A model generated the notes under the pieces. That model searched no databases and was not told the DNA's origin. It saw only the letters and a list, made by a program, of their open reading frames with translations. Made by a program: the position numbers and the translations under genes. Positions 8,143 to 14,892 of a DNA stretch of 30,059 bases are shown in pieces. The stretch covers positions 1-30,059 of the IMG/VR virus record IMGVR_UViG_3300031951_009679. One strand, 5' to 3'. How positions within the stretch are numbered: position 1 is the stretch's first letter; each line of letters opens with the position of its first letter. The DNA comes from a virus.

Positions 8143-8363
8143 GCCCACTCCAATAGAAACTTGCTACATTCTGCTTCTTGTTCAAACTCTATAAAGAACA
8201 ATTCATCATCAGTTAGCATTTTGATATTATACCCATGCGCCCGTAGCCACCCAGGAACTTCATCCCAGACAAAATATCCGTTCTCGAGTCCGAACCTTGT
8301 GATGATTTTATCTACCAATTGGTCGCTGAGCTGTAGGATTAGTTTATCATTTAGTAAAGACAT
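8139..8363 (-). CDS. Small hypothetical protein, member of a local paralogous group (3)
   Basis: A 74-residue protein beginning MSLLNDKLILQL. The ATG at 8363 follows an AAGGGG ribosome binding site; a longer in-frame start at 8384 would sit deeper inside the methyltransferase gene. The C-terminal segment FFIEFEQEAECSKFLLEWA has the same strand, acidic turn and F-x-L-x-aromatic end as the products at 6879-7115 and 7112-7339. It overlaps the methyltransferase gene by 17 bases and the phosphoesterase gene by four. Function unknown. Confidence 0.7.
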   Translation of the reverse strand: MSLLNDKLILQLSDQLVDKIITRFGLENGYFVWDEVPGWLRAHGYNIKMLTDDELFFIEFEQEAECSKFLLEWA

Positions 8364-9492
8364 ATACCCCTTCCCACTTTTCACGTCCTTCAGTTTTATT
8401 ATTACCTACACCTGGTCGTGTGTTTAATATCATACGGATAGTCTGCTTATGCTTGAAACCTAAACTCTCGGCAGTGCTAATCCAACGGTCAACTACTTTA
8501 AATTCTTTGTTACCATAGCTCTTATAGTCAGCGATATTAGTAGCGAATATCCCATCTGTGTTTAAAGCCTTATAGATGTTTCGCATAGTAGGCGCCGCAT
8601 AACCATCAAACCACTCATCTAAAGTTGTATATCTATTCATGCATTGTGTAGGTTCATCACAGTATTTTTCTAAATTAAAATAAGGTGGACTTGAAAAGGC
8701 TAGATCAACTCCACCAGGTATGCCCGGCTCCCATTCTTCACTGACTGATTGTATGATGGTACCTTTGTTACCTATGGCTTCACCTATGAGATAGTTTAGA
8801 TAAGTTAGGTAACCCACAGTTTCTGTATTAGGATCAAGACCGAAATAGTTAAAGTTCATCTTGCTGGTAGTGATACCCAACAGCCTACCACCATAGCCAG
8901 CACTGTAGTCATAGACATTACCCCATAAGATAGGACATAAGTATTCTACGATAGTGCGAGCATGTAAGGGCTTAAAGTTCTGCACATTCTCACCAGTGAC
9001 TAGTTCCAATGCACGACGTAAGGCAGTTGGACTGACTAGATTCTGTCCATCACGATGTTCGAAACATAACTTGATAGCACGATAGAGTTTACGATCATCT
9101 AAGAAACGGTCACGCAGGCTGTTACTGCCACGACCTTTAGGCTCAGCGGTCATCATGTTAGGGAACAGGAAACGATTGATAGTCTGCCCTTGATTGTTAC
9201 CTAGGCCTATCCGGTCGTCCTTGACTTCATTGCTGATAGTATCGTACAAGACTTTGATATCTGTGATCAGGCCCTGTTCGGTATAGTAGTCGATGGGCAC
9301 TATGTTTATAGAACGATAGATCGCAAATACTTCTTCTATAGTTTTCTCTGGTGCACTTTGGTAACGAGCTTTGGTATAACCAGCTAACTGCTCTGCTACT
9401 GATTCATAGCAGGTAAAGGTGGTTTCTCCCTGTAGGCGTGCCAGAGTAGCATACTGCTCTACTCCCCATGTTTTATGTAGTTGTTCGATCAT
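8347..9492 (-). CDS. DNA amino-methyltransferase (N6-adenine/N4-cytosine type)
   Basis: A 381-residue SAM-dependent DNA methyltransferase. The catalytic motif IV is SPPY (residues 268-271), within LAFSSPPYFNLE, and the SAM-binding motif I is seen as AGYGGR (about 198-203), followed by FGLDPN as the acidic motif II. The order motif I then IV does not by itself tell adenine from cytosine specificity. It heads the minus-strand chain. The ATG at 9492 has no Shine-Dalgarno site and falls exactly where transcription from the -10 box at 9499-9504 should begin, so the message looks leaderless. No restriction gene is adjacent, so a role in protecting phage DNA or marking it is more likely than a full restriction-modification pair. 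Confidence 0.85.
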   Translation of the reverse strand: MIEQLHKTWGVEQYATLARLQGETTFTCYESVAEQLAGYTKARYQSAPEKTIEEVFAIYRSINIVPIDYYTEQGLITDIKVLYDTISNEVKDDRIGLGNNQGQTINRFLFPNMMTAEPKGRGSNSLRDRFLDDRKLYRAIKLCFEHRDGQNLVSPTALRRALELVTGENVQNFKPLHARTIVEYLCPILWGNVYDYSAGYGGRLLGITTSKMNFNYFGLDPNTETVGYLTYLNYLIGEAIGNKGTIIQSVSEEWEPGIPGGVDLAFSSPPYFNLEKYCDEPTQCMNRYTTLDEWFDGYAAPTMRNIYKALNTDGIFATNIADYKSYGNKEFKVVDRWISTAESLGFKHKQTIRMILNTRPGVGNNKTEGREKWEGVYVFTK

Positions 9493-9498
9493 GCTAGT

Positions 9499-9527
9499 AT
9501 TATACACTCAATCTGCCGTAAACACAA
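9499..9527 (-). promoter_or_regulatory. Sigma70-type promoter for the minus-strand chain
   Basis: Read on the minus strand, a perfect TATAAT (9504 down to 9499) lies 17 bases after TTGTGT (9527 down to 9522), a partial -35. The +1 predicted seven bases after the -10 is position 9492, the A of the methyltransferase ATG. Confidence 0.6.
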
Positions 9528-9539
9528 GCGAAATTTTGA

Positions 9540-9568
9540 TTGACAAACAGCAAAATAGAGCATATAAT
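9540..9568 (+). promoter_or_regulatory. Consensus sigma70 promoter P1 (TTGACA-17-TATAAT)
   Basis: A fully consensus -35 (9540-9545), a 17-base spacer and a consensus -10 (9563-9568). It is divergent from the minus-strand promoter. The predicted start of transcription (about 9575) is one base before the ATG of the next gene. Confidence 0.85.
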
Positions 9569-9575
9569 ACAAGCT

Positions 9576-9815
9576 ATGAAAAAATTTGAAACTAACGACA
9601 TCTTACAATGGACCGGTGCTCCTTTGATCATCACAGGGCATACATTGAACGCTATAGGACCAAGCATGTATCCTTGGAATATCTTGGTATTTTTCTGGGG
9701 TACGGCCTGCTTTTTTGCTTGGAGCATAAGGACTAGAAATCGTCCACAGACCCTGGTAAATTTTATCAGTTTAACCATAGGCGTATATGGTATTTTTAGT
9801 GCATTTTTTGGTTGA
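9576..9815 (+). CDS. Small inner-membrane protein, probably from a leaderless message
   Basis: A 79-residue protein with a short soluble N-terminus (MKKFETNDILQW), then hydrophobic stretches around residues 13-25, 29-45 (WNILVFFWGTACFFAW) and 56-78, separated by a basic loop (RTRNRP). It should span the inner membrane two or three times. An in-frame upstream start at 9540 would lie on the promoter itself, so ATG 9576 is the choice; no Shine-Dalgarno site precedes it. Placement behind a perfect early-type promoter suggests an early takeover or exclusion role, but no family is recognised. Confidence 0.75.
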   Translation: MKKFETNDILQWTGAPLIITGHTLNAIGPSMYPWNILVFFWGTACFFAWSIRTRNRPQTLVNFISLTIGVYGIFSAFFG

Positions 9816-9840
9816 CATTTTGGTAAAATGACTGTATAAT
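9812..9840 (+). promoter_or_regulatory. Consensus sigma70 promoter P2 (TTGACA-17-TATAAT)
   Basis: A second perfect promoter, with -35 at 9812-9817 overlapping the stop codon of the preceding gene and -10 at 9835-9840. The spacer carries the AAAAT run also seen in P1 and P3. Confidence 0.88.
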
Positions 9841-9874
9841 GTTTACATACAATAACAAAACAGGAGCAGAAACC

Positions 9875-10063
9875 ATGAAAAGACAAACATATTATTTCAC
9901 AGTTGGTAAAGAACAGCACAAAGTTATAGCTGAAAGTGCCGGACATGCCATGCAATGGATGAACCGTCAGGTCATGGACCAGCTAAACATTGGCCCTTAC
10001 GCATGGATGGATGGCGCTAAACCTAACACTTACTACGCTTCTGCGGGTAACTATTGGGACTAA
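9875..10063 (+). CDS. Small hypothetical protein behind promoter P2
   Basis: A 62-residue protein (MKRQTYYFTVGKEQHKVIAES...) that starts at 9875 behind a clear AGGAG site. An in-frame ATG at 9839 lies within the promoter -10 and is not usable. The first third looks like two beta strands and the centre like a helix (GHAMQWMNRQVMDQL); the end is rich in Tyr, Ala and Asn (TYYASAGNYWD). Family unknown. Promoter and ribosome binding site are both strong, so early, high expression is expected. Confidence 0.75.
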   Translation: MKRQTYYFTVGKEQHKVIAESAGHAMQWMNRQVMDQLNIGPYAWMDGAKPNTYYASAGNYWD

Positions 10064-10096
10064 TAAAATCAATGACTTACAAGGCCTATATTTTGG

Positions 10097-10125
10097 TTGA
10101 CAAACCAATCAAAATCATGTATAAT
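10097..10125 (+). promoter_or_regulatory. Consensus sigma70 promoter P3 (TTGACA-17-TATAAT)
   Basis: A third perfect promoter, with -35 at 10097-10102 and -10 at 10120-10125. P2 and P3 share TTTTGG or TTTGG directly before the -35. It drives the run of three small genes that ends at the terminator at 10723. Confidence 0.88.
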
Positions 10126-10153
10126 ACACAGTATAAACAATGAAGGAGCAGGT

Positions 10154-10336
10154 ATGACATCTAATGTTTTAATACAAAACTTAAAAGCTAAGATCGCGGA
10201 TCTATCACAGGACGAACTCGAAGATGAGTTTGAGCTATATAAGAGCCTGCAGGCCCGTAGCGTCCGTGATGAGATCTATCAAGAGCTATTGGCACAAGAG
10301 CTAGACAAGCGTGAACAAGAACAGGAGTGGGTATAA
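10154..10336 (+). CDS. Small acidic helical protein
   Basis: A 60-residue, highly charged, probably all-helical protein (KAKIADLSQDELEDEFELYKSL..., ending DKREQEQEWV). ATG 10154 follows AAGGAG with good spacing. An upstream in-frame start at 10097 lies on the -35 box. It could be a coiled-coil dimer. It is coupled to the next gene by TAATG at 10334-10338. Function unknown. Confidence 0.72.
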   Translation: MTSNVLIQNLKAKIADLSQDELEDEFELYKSLQARSVRDEIYQELLAQELDKREQEQEWV

Positions 10337-10467
10337 TGTTAGATTTTATCTTAGGTTTTTTCGTGGGAGCCGTGGTGGTGGATTTCCTCTGGGCATATAA
10401 GATGGGCTTGGTGCAATTATTTGTGGCCCGCTTTAAAAGCTGGAGGGCCAATCGCAATGCCAAGTAA
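10336..10467 (+). CDS. 43-residue single-span membrane peptide
   Basis: A very short gene with one hydrophobic span (MLDFILGFFVGAVVVDFLW) followed by a basic tail (ARFKSWRANRNAK). By the positive-inside rule the C-terminus should face the cytoplasm. It starts on the stop codon of the preceding gene (TAATG) and overlaps the next gene by 11 bases. It could act as a small membrane effector, but nothing more can be said. Confidence 0.65.
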   Translation: MLDFILGFFVGAVVVDFLWAYKMGLVQLFVARFKSWRANRNAK

Positions 10468-10702
10468 TACCATAAAGATACTCAATGGACATACCATAGG
10501 TCCTACTACCCTAGGCGCGGTAGAAAAACGCTATTTTGATCCTAGGAATAGAGCGGATCTATTAGAATACAAGTATTTCGTGACTAAAGGTCGCTGGAAA
10601 AACAGCACCTGCCCGTTTAGGCTACAATGGCCATATCTGTCAATACCTAACATGCTACATGAAATGGTAGCCAAGCACTACGTGACTAAAGAGTTGAAAT
10701 AA
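10457..10702 (+). CDS. Small basic hypothetical protein
   Basis: An 81-residue protein (MPSNTIKILNGHTIGPTTLG...) that starts at 10457 behind GGAGGG, inside the end of the membrane-peptide gene. It is basic and aromatic-rich with several Arg/Lys-aromatic pairs (EKRYFDPRNR, KGRWKN). No known domain is recognised. A Rho-independent terminator follows 21 bases after its stop, so it closes the P3 transcript. Confidence 0.68.
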   Translation: MPSNTIKILNGHTIGPTTLGAVEKRYFDPRNRADLLEYKYFVTKGRWKNSTCPFRLQWPYLSIPNMLHEMVAKHYVTKELK

Positions 10703-10722
10703 CCACTGAGTTCGCGCTGATT

Positions 10723-10750
10723 AACCCGCTGCTCCGGCGGGTTTTTCTTT
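10723..10750 (+). terminator. Rho-independent terminator
   Basis: A stem AACCCGC / GCGGGTT with a seven-base loop, followed by a T-rich run (TTTTTCTTT). It closes the early small-gene cluster just before the late-type promoter at 10772. Confidence 0.85.
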
Positions 10751-10771
10751 GGCTGTTAGTCCTAAAAATCT

Positions 10772-10781
10772 GATAAATACT
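10772..10781 (+). promoter_or_regulatory. T4-late-like promoter (GATAAATACT)
   Basis: It matches the TAAATANT core found in front of eight units in this window and the T4 late consensus TATAAATA. It is 20 bases upstream of the ATG at 10799, directly after a terminator. Confidence 0.65.
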
Positions 10782-10798
10782 CTGAGCAGAGAGTATAT

Positions 10799-11443
10799 AT
10801 GTCAGCAAACGGAATATCAACCCTAGTAACAAAAGAGTTAAAACAAAAAGCCAAATTAGATCTCGCGGCTATTGATCGTGCGGCTGTAAGTAATCCAAGA
10901 GCAACTTATGACATCACTCTACTACCTACACAGTATAATGGCAACATTATTTTAGATAATATATCAGATGGTAATGTGTTAACTCCAGGACGTCCGTGGA
11001 TCGCTACGGTTTCATTTACTGTATATGAAGCGTTTGGCACAACCAGTGCTATTACTACCACACAATATGCCAGCGGTAATAAAATTTACGCAGAATCATC
11101 AACATATGATGTTCCTAGTTATCAAAATGCTCGTGTTATAGTCAATGACATTGAAGTAGTAAACACCGCACTCCGTGGTCATACCCTAGTAGTACTAGAC
11201 ACCTACGGCGATGTAGTCAGCACCACAAATTATGATACCTACGGTGATGCGGGCTCACTAACCACTTTGGCCACAGCATTGGGTTCTGTTGCTTCTGGTG
11301 GCATTGTAGTATTAGTTGTCTATGATGCATCAGCATTGAACGCTACAGTTAGATCAGCACTAGCAACAAACTTTGGAGCAACAGCCAGTGATACATGGAT
11401 AGCGCAAAGACGTAGCCAAATCTTTATAGGAATTAAGGTGTAA
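10799..11443 (+). CDS. Probable virion appendage protein with an ILEI/FAM3-like C-terminal domain
   Basis: A 214-residue protein. The N-terminal 100 residues look beta-rich and virion-like. The last part, roughly residues 125-214, follows the pattern of the interleukin-like EMT-inducer (ILEI/FAM3/PANDER-like) domain: RGHTLVVLD, a DTYGDAG turn, LATALGSVASGGIVVLVVYD, then RRSQIFIGIKV at the end, matching the family's closing G-I-K. The domain is known from eukaryotic secreted proteins, and to my knowledge it also occurs in some phage tail proteins. The late promoter and the structural neighbour downstream support a virion role. The domain call rests on remembered pattern, not a search. Confidence 0.65.
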   Translation: MSANGISTLVTKELKQKAKLDLAAIDRAAVSNPRATYDITLLPTQYNGNIILDNISDGNVLTPGRPWIATVSFTVYEAFGTTSAITTTQYASGNKIYAESSTYDVPSYQNARVIVNDIEVVNTALRGHTLVVLDTYGDVVSTTNYDTYGDAGSLTTLATALGSVASGGIVVLVVYDASALNATVRSALATNFGATASDTWIAQRRSQIFIGIKV

Positions 11444-11447
11444 TCAA

Positions 11448-12812
11448 ATGGGCGTAAGACAAGAAAATTCGACTAGCTACGTTCATAATGATGAACCAAA
11501 TCTACTCAATCTCCACAAAGCACTAGAGTATGACAGTCTTGGCCAACCAGTACTGCGTGTAAAAGCCGCATTTGGTGGTGGATACGGCAACACTGCTTAT
11601 AATAATAATCCAGCCACAGATGCATTTGGACGCTTACGCATTAGCGACAGTTTTACCTTGTTTGACAGTAAATTTGACTATCAAGACAATCAAAAATTTA
11701 GTACGATTACCTCCAACGGCGCTACGATAACACATAGCCTAGCCAACAGCAGTATGATCCTAAGCACTACTACTACCAGCGGTAGTAAAGTCTACAGAGA
11801 AAGCTATCGTGTGATGCCTTATCAACCAGGTAAGAGCCTGCTGACATTGGTTACATTTAATATGGAATCTCCCAAGGCCAATGTGCGCATGCGTGCGGGG
11901 AATTTTTCTTTATCTAACGGTATATTCTTCCAAAGCAACAGTGCTGTCAGCAGTATTTGCCTACGTTCAAATAGTTCTGGCACAGTATCTGACACAGTGG
12001 TGAATCAAGCCGATTGGAATGTAGATACGTTAGATGGAAGTGGAGACGCCAACAATCCTAGTGGAGTAGAATTCAATGCAGATAAATCACAGGTATTCTG
12101 GAATGATATTGAGTGGTTGGGCGTTGGTACGGTTAGAGCAGGATTTGTTATTAATGGCCAGTATGTGATCTGTCATGTGTTCCATCATGCTAACGGTATT
12201 AACGGTACATACATGACCCGCGCTAGTTTGCCTATACGTTATGAAATTGAAAATATAAGCGCCACATCAGGTAACACACAGATGCATCAGATCTGTTCAA
12301 CAGTGATGAGCGAGGGTGGATACGAACAACACGGACGTCCACGCACTATCAGTAGAACTACTCCTGTAGTAGCTAATCTGTCTAGTACCGGAACATGGAG
12401 CCCTGTATGTAGTATGCGATTAAAAGCAGGACACGAAGATGCTGTGACTTTGCCAGGTGATACTTATATGGTGGGAGATGGTAACAGCAGTATCTATGAA
12501 TGGGCACTGATACGTAATGCTGTAGTGGGCGGCGGTTTGTGGCAAACTCATCCAGATGATCCTAACATAGAATTTAATGCCAACGCAACTAGCTTGAGCG
12601 GTACATATACTGTAGAAAATACAGGTATGTTTACCAGTACCAATCAAAGCAGTCCCGGTGGTACTGATGCAACTCCCTATAACTTTGAACAGCAGTTAGG
12701 CCGTGATCAGACTCCAACTAGCGATACACTAACTCTAGCAGTGCGAGCACATGTTATATCTGGTGGTGGTGGTAACTGCTATGGTAGCCTACAGTTCTAC
12801 AATCTTTTCTAA
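11448..12812 (+). CDS. Phage structural protein, probable appendage or fibre-type
   Basis: A 454-residue, beta-rich, Asn/Ser/Thr/Gly-rich protein without signal peptide. The segment ATDAFGRLRISDSFTLFDSK is a hallmark of a widespread phage structural family seen in T4-like phages of aquatic bacteria. The rest has the even beta-strand texture of a jelly-roll or fibre-type domain (SSMILSTTTTSGSKVYRESY; NVRMRAGNFSLSNGIFF). It follows the ILEI-like gene by four bases and shares its late promoter. Receptor binding or capsid decoration are both possible. Confidence 0.72.
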   Translation: MGVRQENSTSYVHNDEPNLLNLHKALEYDSLGQPVLRVKAAFGGGYGNTAYNNNPATDAFGRLRISDSFTLFDSKFDYQDNQKFSTITSNGATITHSLANSSMILSTTTTSGSKVYRESYRVMPYQPGKSLLTLVTFNMESPKANVRMRAGNFSLSNGIFFQSNSAVSSICLRSNSSGTVSDTVVNQADWNVDTLDGSGDANNPSGVEFNADKSQVFWNDIEWLGVGTVRAGFVINGQYVICHVFHHANGINGTYMTRASLPIRYEIENISATSGNTQMHQICSTVMSEGGYEQHGRPRTISRTTPVVANLSSTGTWSPVCSMRLKAGHEDAVTLPGDTYMVGDGNSSIYEWALIRNAVVGGGLWQTHPDDPNIEFNANATSLSGTYTVENTGMFTSTNQSSPGGTDATPYNFEQQLGRDQTPTSDTLTLAVRAHVISGGGGNCYGSLQFYNLF

Positions 12813-12821
12813 TCAAAACAG

Positions 12822-12851
12822 TTGACATTCAATATACTTTTAGTTTATAGT
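12822..12851 (+). promoter_or_regulatory. Sigma70-type promoter (TTGACA-18-TATAGT)
   Basis: A perfect -35 at 12822-12827 and a 5/6 -10 at 12846-12851 in the short gap before 12879. It sits just upstream of a late-type promoter, which makes a possible early plus late tandem arrangement. Confidence 0.55.
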
Positions 12852-12863
12852 AGACTATAACTC

Positions 12864-12873
12864 TATAAATATT
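12864..12873 (+). promoter_or_regulatory. T4-late promoter, full match (TATAAATATT)
   Basis: It contains the complete T4 late octamer TATAAATA (12864-12871). The expected start of transcription, six bases after the octamer, lies within about two bases of the ATG at 12879. Confidence 0.72.
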
Positions 12874-12878
12874 TGACT

Positions 12879-13985
12879 ATGATATTTGGATATGTATTAT
12901 TACTAATCGCCCTAACCATTAGTGCGGTGGCGGCTTTCTACAGTATAGCAGGACTTACTGCCATATTCGCCGCGGCATTTTGGCCAATTGTTATCATGGG
13001 ATCAGTCCTAGAACTTGGTAAGATCGTTACCACAGTTTGGCTACACAAATATTGGGACAAGGCCGCACTACAATTCAAACTATATCTGGTTCCAGCCATT
13101 GGTATCCTTATGCTGATCACTTCAATGGGTATCTTTGGATTCCTCTCAAAAGCACACTTGGACCAAGCAGTACCAGCAGGTGATATATCAGCACAGGTGC
13201 AGATATTTGATGACAAGATCCGTACTGAGCGTGACAATATCGAAGCGGCCCGTCGAGCACTTAAACAGATGGACAGCCAAGTTGATGCTAAACTCAGCAG
13301 GACAGATGATGACAAGGGCGCAGAACGTGCAGTCCAAATCCGTAGATCACAAGCCAAAGAAAGGACAGCATTACAAAATGAAATCTCCTCCTCTCAAAAG
13401 AAAATTACCACCCTACAAGAACAGCGTGCCCCTATTGCCAGCCAAGCCCGTAAGGTTGAAGCAGAAGTGGGTCCTATCAAATATATTGCCGCGCTAGTAT
13501 ACGGTGATAATCCAGATGCGGGCTTATTAGAAAAAGCAGTGCGCTGGGTTATTATCCTAATCGTTCTAGTGTTTGATCCCCTAGCACTGGTATTAATCCT
13601 AGCCGCTGATCAGACATTTGAGTGGCATAGACCTAAACGTAAGGATGGTTGGGAACAGGTTTGGCAACCAACGTCTGAAGCCTGGCCACCATATGAACCA
13701 AATTTTCCAGATAAAGAAGCTGACAAATATGAGCCAGATGATGCACCGTTAACTAACGATCAAATTGATCAAATTAAACAAGAGTCAGGAATTGATCAAA
13801 CTGATACACTGAAAGAGTTGGATATTCCAATCCTTGAAGGTGAAGAAACACAAGCACAAAGATTAATAGATGAAGAACAGGCAAAAAACGCTACACTACA
13901 ACGCGAACTAGAGGCAGTTAAAGCAACTGCTGAAAAACTAAAAAAAAAGTTAGTGAGCTGGTTGCGCGATCCCCTAAAGAAATAA
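12879..13985 (+). CDS. Membrane/coiled-coil protein, zero-frame product
   Basis: A 368-residue protein (MIFGYVLLLIALTISAVAAF...). It has hydrophobic spans at about 2-24, 30-46 and 67-90, then a long charged coiled coil (about 100-205), a further span near 225-247 (WVIILIVLVFDPLALVLILA) and a cytoplasmic charged tail that becomes helical again (EEQAKNATLQRELEAVKATAEKL). The zero frame stops soon after an A9G run, in the middle of a coiled coil. The -1 frame then continues open to 14524, so the complete protein is probably the 548-residue frameshift fusion. ATG 12879 is chosen over TTG 12873. I know similar membrane/coil proteins from aquatic phages, function unknown. Confidence 0.75.
   Translation: MIFGYVLLLIALTISAVAAFYSIAGLTAIFAAAFWPIVIMGSVLELGKIVTTVWLHKYWDKAALQFKLYLVPAIGILMLITSMGIFGFLSKAHLDQAVPAGDISAQVQIFDDKIRTERDNIEAARRALKQMDSQVDAKLSRTDDDKGAERAVQIRRSQAKERTALQNEISSSQKKITTLQEQRAPIASQARKVEAEVGPIKYIAALVYGDNPDAGLLEKAVRWVIILIVLVFDPLALVLILAADQTFEWHRPKRKDGWEQVWQPTSEAWPPYEPNFPDKEADKYEPDDAPLTNDQIDQIKQESGIDQTDTLKELDIPILEGEETQAQRLIDEEQAKNATLQRELEAVKATAEKLKKKLVSWLRDPLKK
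13940..13949 (+). other. Putative -1 programmed ribosomal frameshift site (A9G)
   Basis: Nine A then G, read in the zero frame as CTA AAA AAA AAG. It includes the heptamer A AAA AAG (13943-13949), the same slippery sequence used by E. coli dnaX. The -1 frame is open from 13934 and has no credible start codon of its own. Only weak downstream pairing is visible (TTAG at 13950 with CTAA at 13974), and no Shine-Dalgarno-like stimulator at the usual distance upstream. A homopolymer error in the sequence is the alternative. Confidence 0.55.
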
Positions 13986-14524
13986 TCAAAGAAGTAGTCA
14001 AAGAAGTCATCGTAGAAAAACCTGTACGTGACACTACAGTAGAACAGGAATTAAGGACGACACTTACCCAAACGGAACAGGACCTAGCCAATGCTATTGT
14101 ATTAATACAAGAGCGTGATGCTAGAATATCCTCACTAGAATCTGAACGTACCAAAAAAGAATCGCCCGCAGATCCTGTACCTAAGCCCATAACATTCGCC
14201 CTAACAGAAGATGATGCCGATAATGCTCCAACATCTAATACAGCATCAGATGCTGGATTTGGTACCAAATTCCCTGTTAATCCCAAGAAAGGTGACTTGT
14301 TCTTGCGTGTGGATATGTTGCCCAATAAGTTATACAAATGGAATGGCCAAAAATGGATAGAAGTAGCTAAATCCACAACCGACAGGTACGCCTACGAAGA
14401 AGAATATATAAAGTATATAACGGGCAAGATCGTCACAGGTGAATACGATATAGATGATCTTAGCAAAGCAGAACAAGAAGAAGTGTTAAAACGATTAACA
14501 CACAGTCAAAAGGCACAACTATGA
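13949..14524 (+). CDS. C-terminal extension of the 12879 protein in the -1 frame
   Basis: A 191-residue continuation reached by a -1 shift at 13949. It begins VSELVARSPKEIIKEVV and carries on the coiled coil (EQELRTTLTQTEQDLANAI), then an acidic, proline-containing linker, then a compact C-terminal domain with KGDLFLRVDMLPNKLYKWN. This last pattern (G-D-x-F-x-R-x-D...L-Y-K-W-N-G) is common in phage proteins as a small beta module. The final 50 residues are helical and charged. No ATG with a ribosome binding site exists near the beginning; the first possible start inside it is a TTG at 14297, without a Shine-Dalgarno site. The stop overlaps the next start as ATGA. Confidence 0.65.
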   Translation, partial: VSELVARSPKEIIKEVVKEVIVEKPVRDTTVEQELRTTLTQTEQDLANAIVLIQERDARISSLESERTKKESPADPVPKPITFALTEDDADNAPTSNTASDAGFGTKFPVNPKKGDLFLRVDMLPNKLYKWNGQKWIEVAKSTTDRYAYEEEYIKYITGKIVTGEYDIDDLSKAEQEEVLKRLTHSQKAQL

Positions 14525-14847
14525 ACACTAGTAGATTTATCACATACCCTAGCACAGTAGACGCTGGATCAAACCACAAAGTAGTAGTAATCGACGCAGT
14601 AGAACAAGAATTAGAACAGCTAAAACGATTCCTCCAAACCAGCCAAGAAAATTTTGATGTTTACCTATATTCAGGTGAAGATTATGATCTAGAATGGTTA
14701 AATTACGTCAGCACTGATAGTGAACTAATATTGATCAATGATACAAGTCAGGTAAAAGTAACACCCACAGGCGTCAGATATCAAAGCAATTTGTTAGAAT
14801 ATTTTGAGCAAATTGAACTAGACAGCACTGTAGAAAGTCTGCTATAA
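14521..14847 (+). CDS. Acidic hypothetical protein
   Basis: A 108-residue acidic protein (MNTSRFITYPSTVDAGSNHKVVVIDA...). The pattern KVVVIDA, a helix, NFDVYLYSGEDYD, then SELILIND suggests alternating strands and helices, rather like a receiver or Rossmann-type half-domain, but no catalytic motif can be named. It is coupled to the frameshift extension by ATGA, so its translation depends on ribosomes finishing the -1 frame. That is a further argument that the -1 frame is translated. Confidence 0.65.
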   Translation: MNTSRFITYPSTVDAGSNHKVVVIDAVEQELEQLKRFLQTSQENFDVYLYSGEDYDLEWLNYVSTDSELILINDTSQVKVTPTGVRYQSNLLEYFEQIELDSTVESLL

Positions 14848-14858
14848 TATTGATAATT

Positions 14859-14868
14859 GGTAAATAAT
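14859..14868 (+). promoter_or_regulatory. T4-late-like promoter (GGTAAATAAT)
   Basis: A TAAATANT core 25 bases before the ATG of the bS21 gene, in an A/T-rich gap. Confidence 0.55.
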
Positions 14869-14892
14869 ATACTAATATAATCAAAGGACTAT

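Noticed and set aside
14297-14524. Independent 75-residue gene starting at TTG 14297
   Set aside because: It has no ribosome binding site, and the same frame is open back to 13934 with coiled-coil content, which fits a frameshift extension better.
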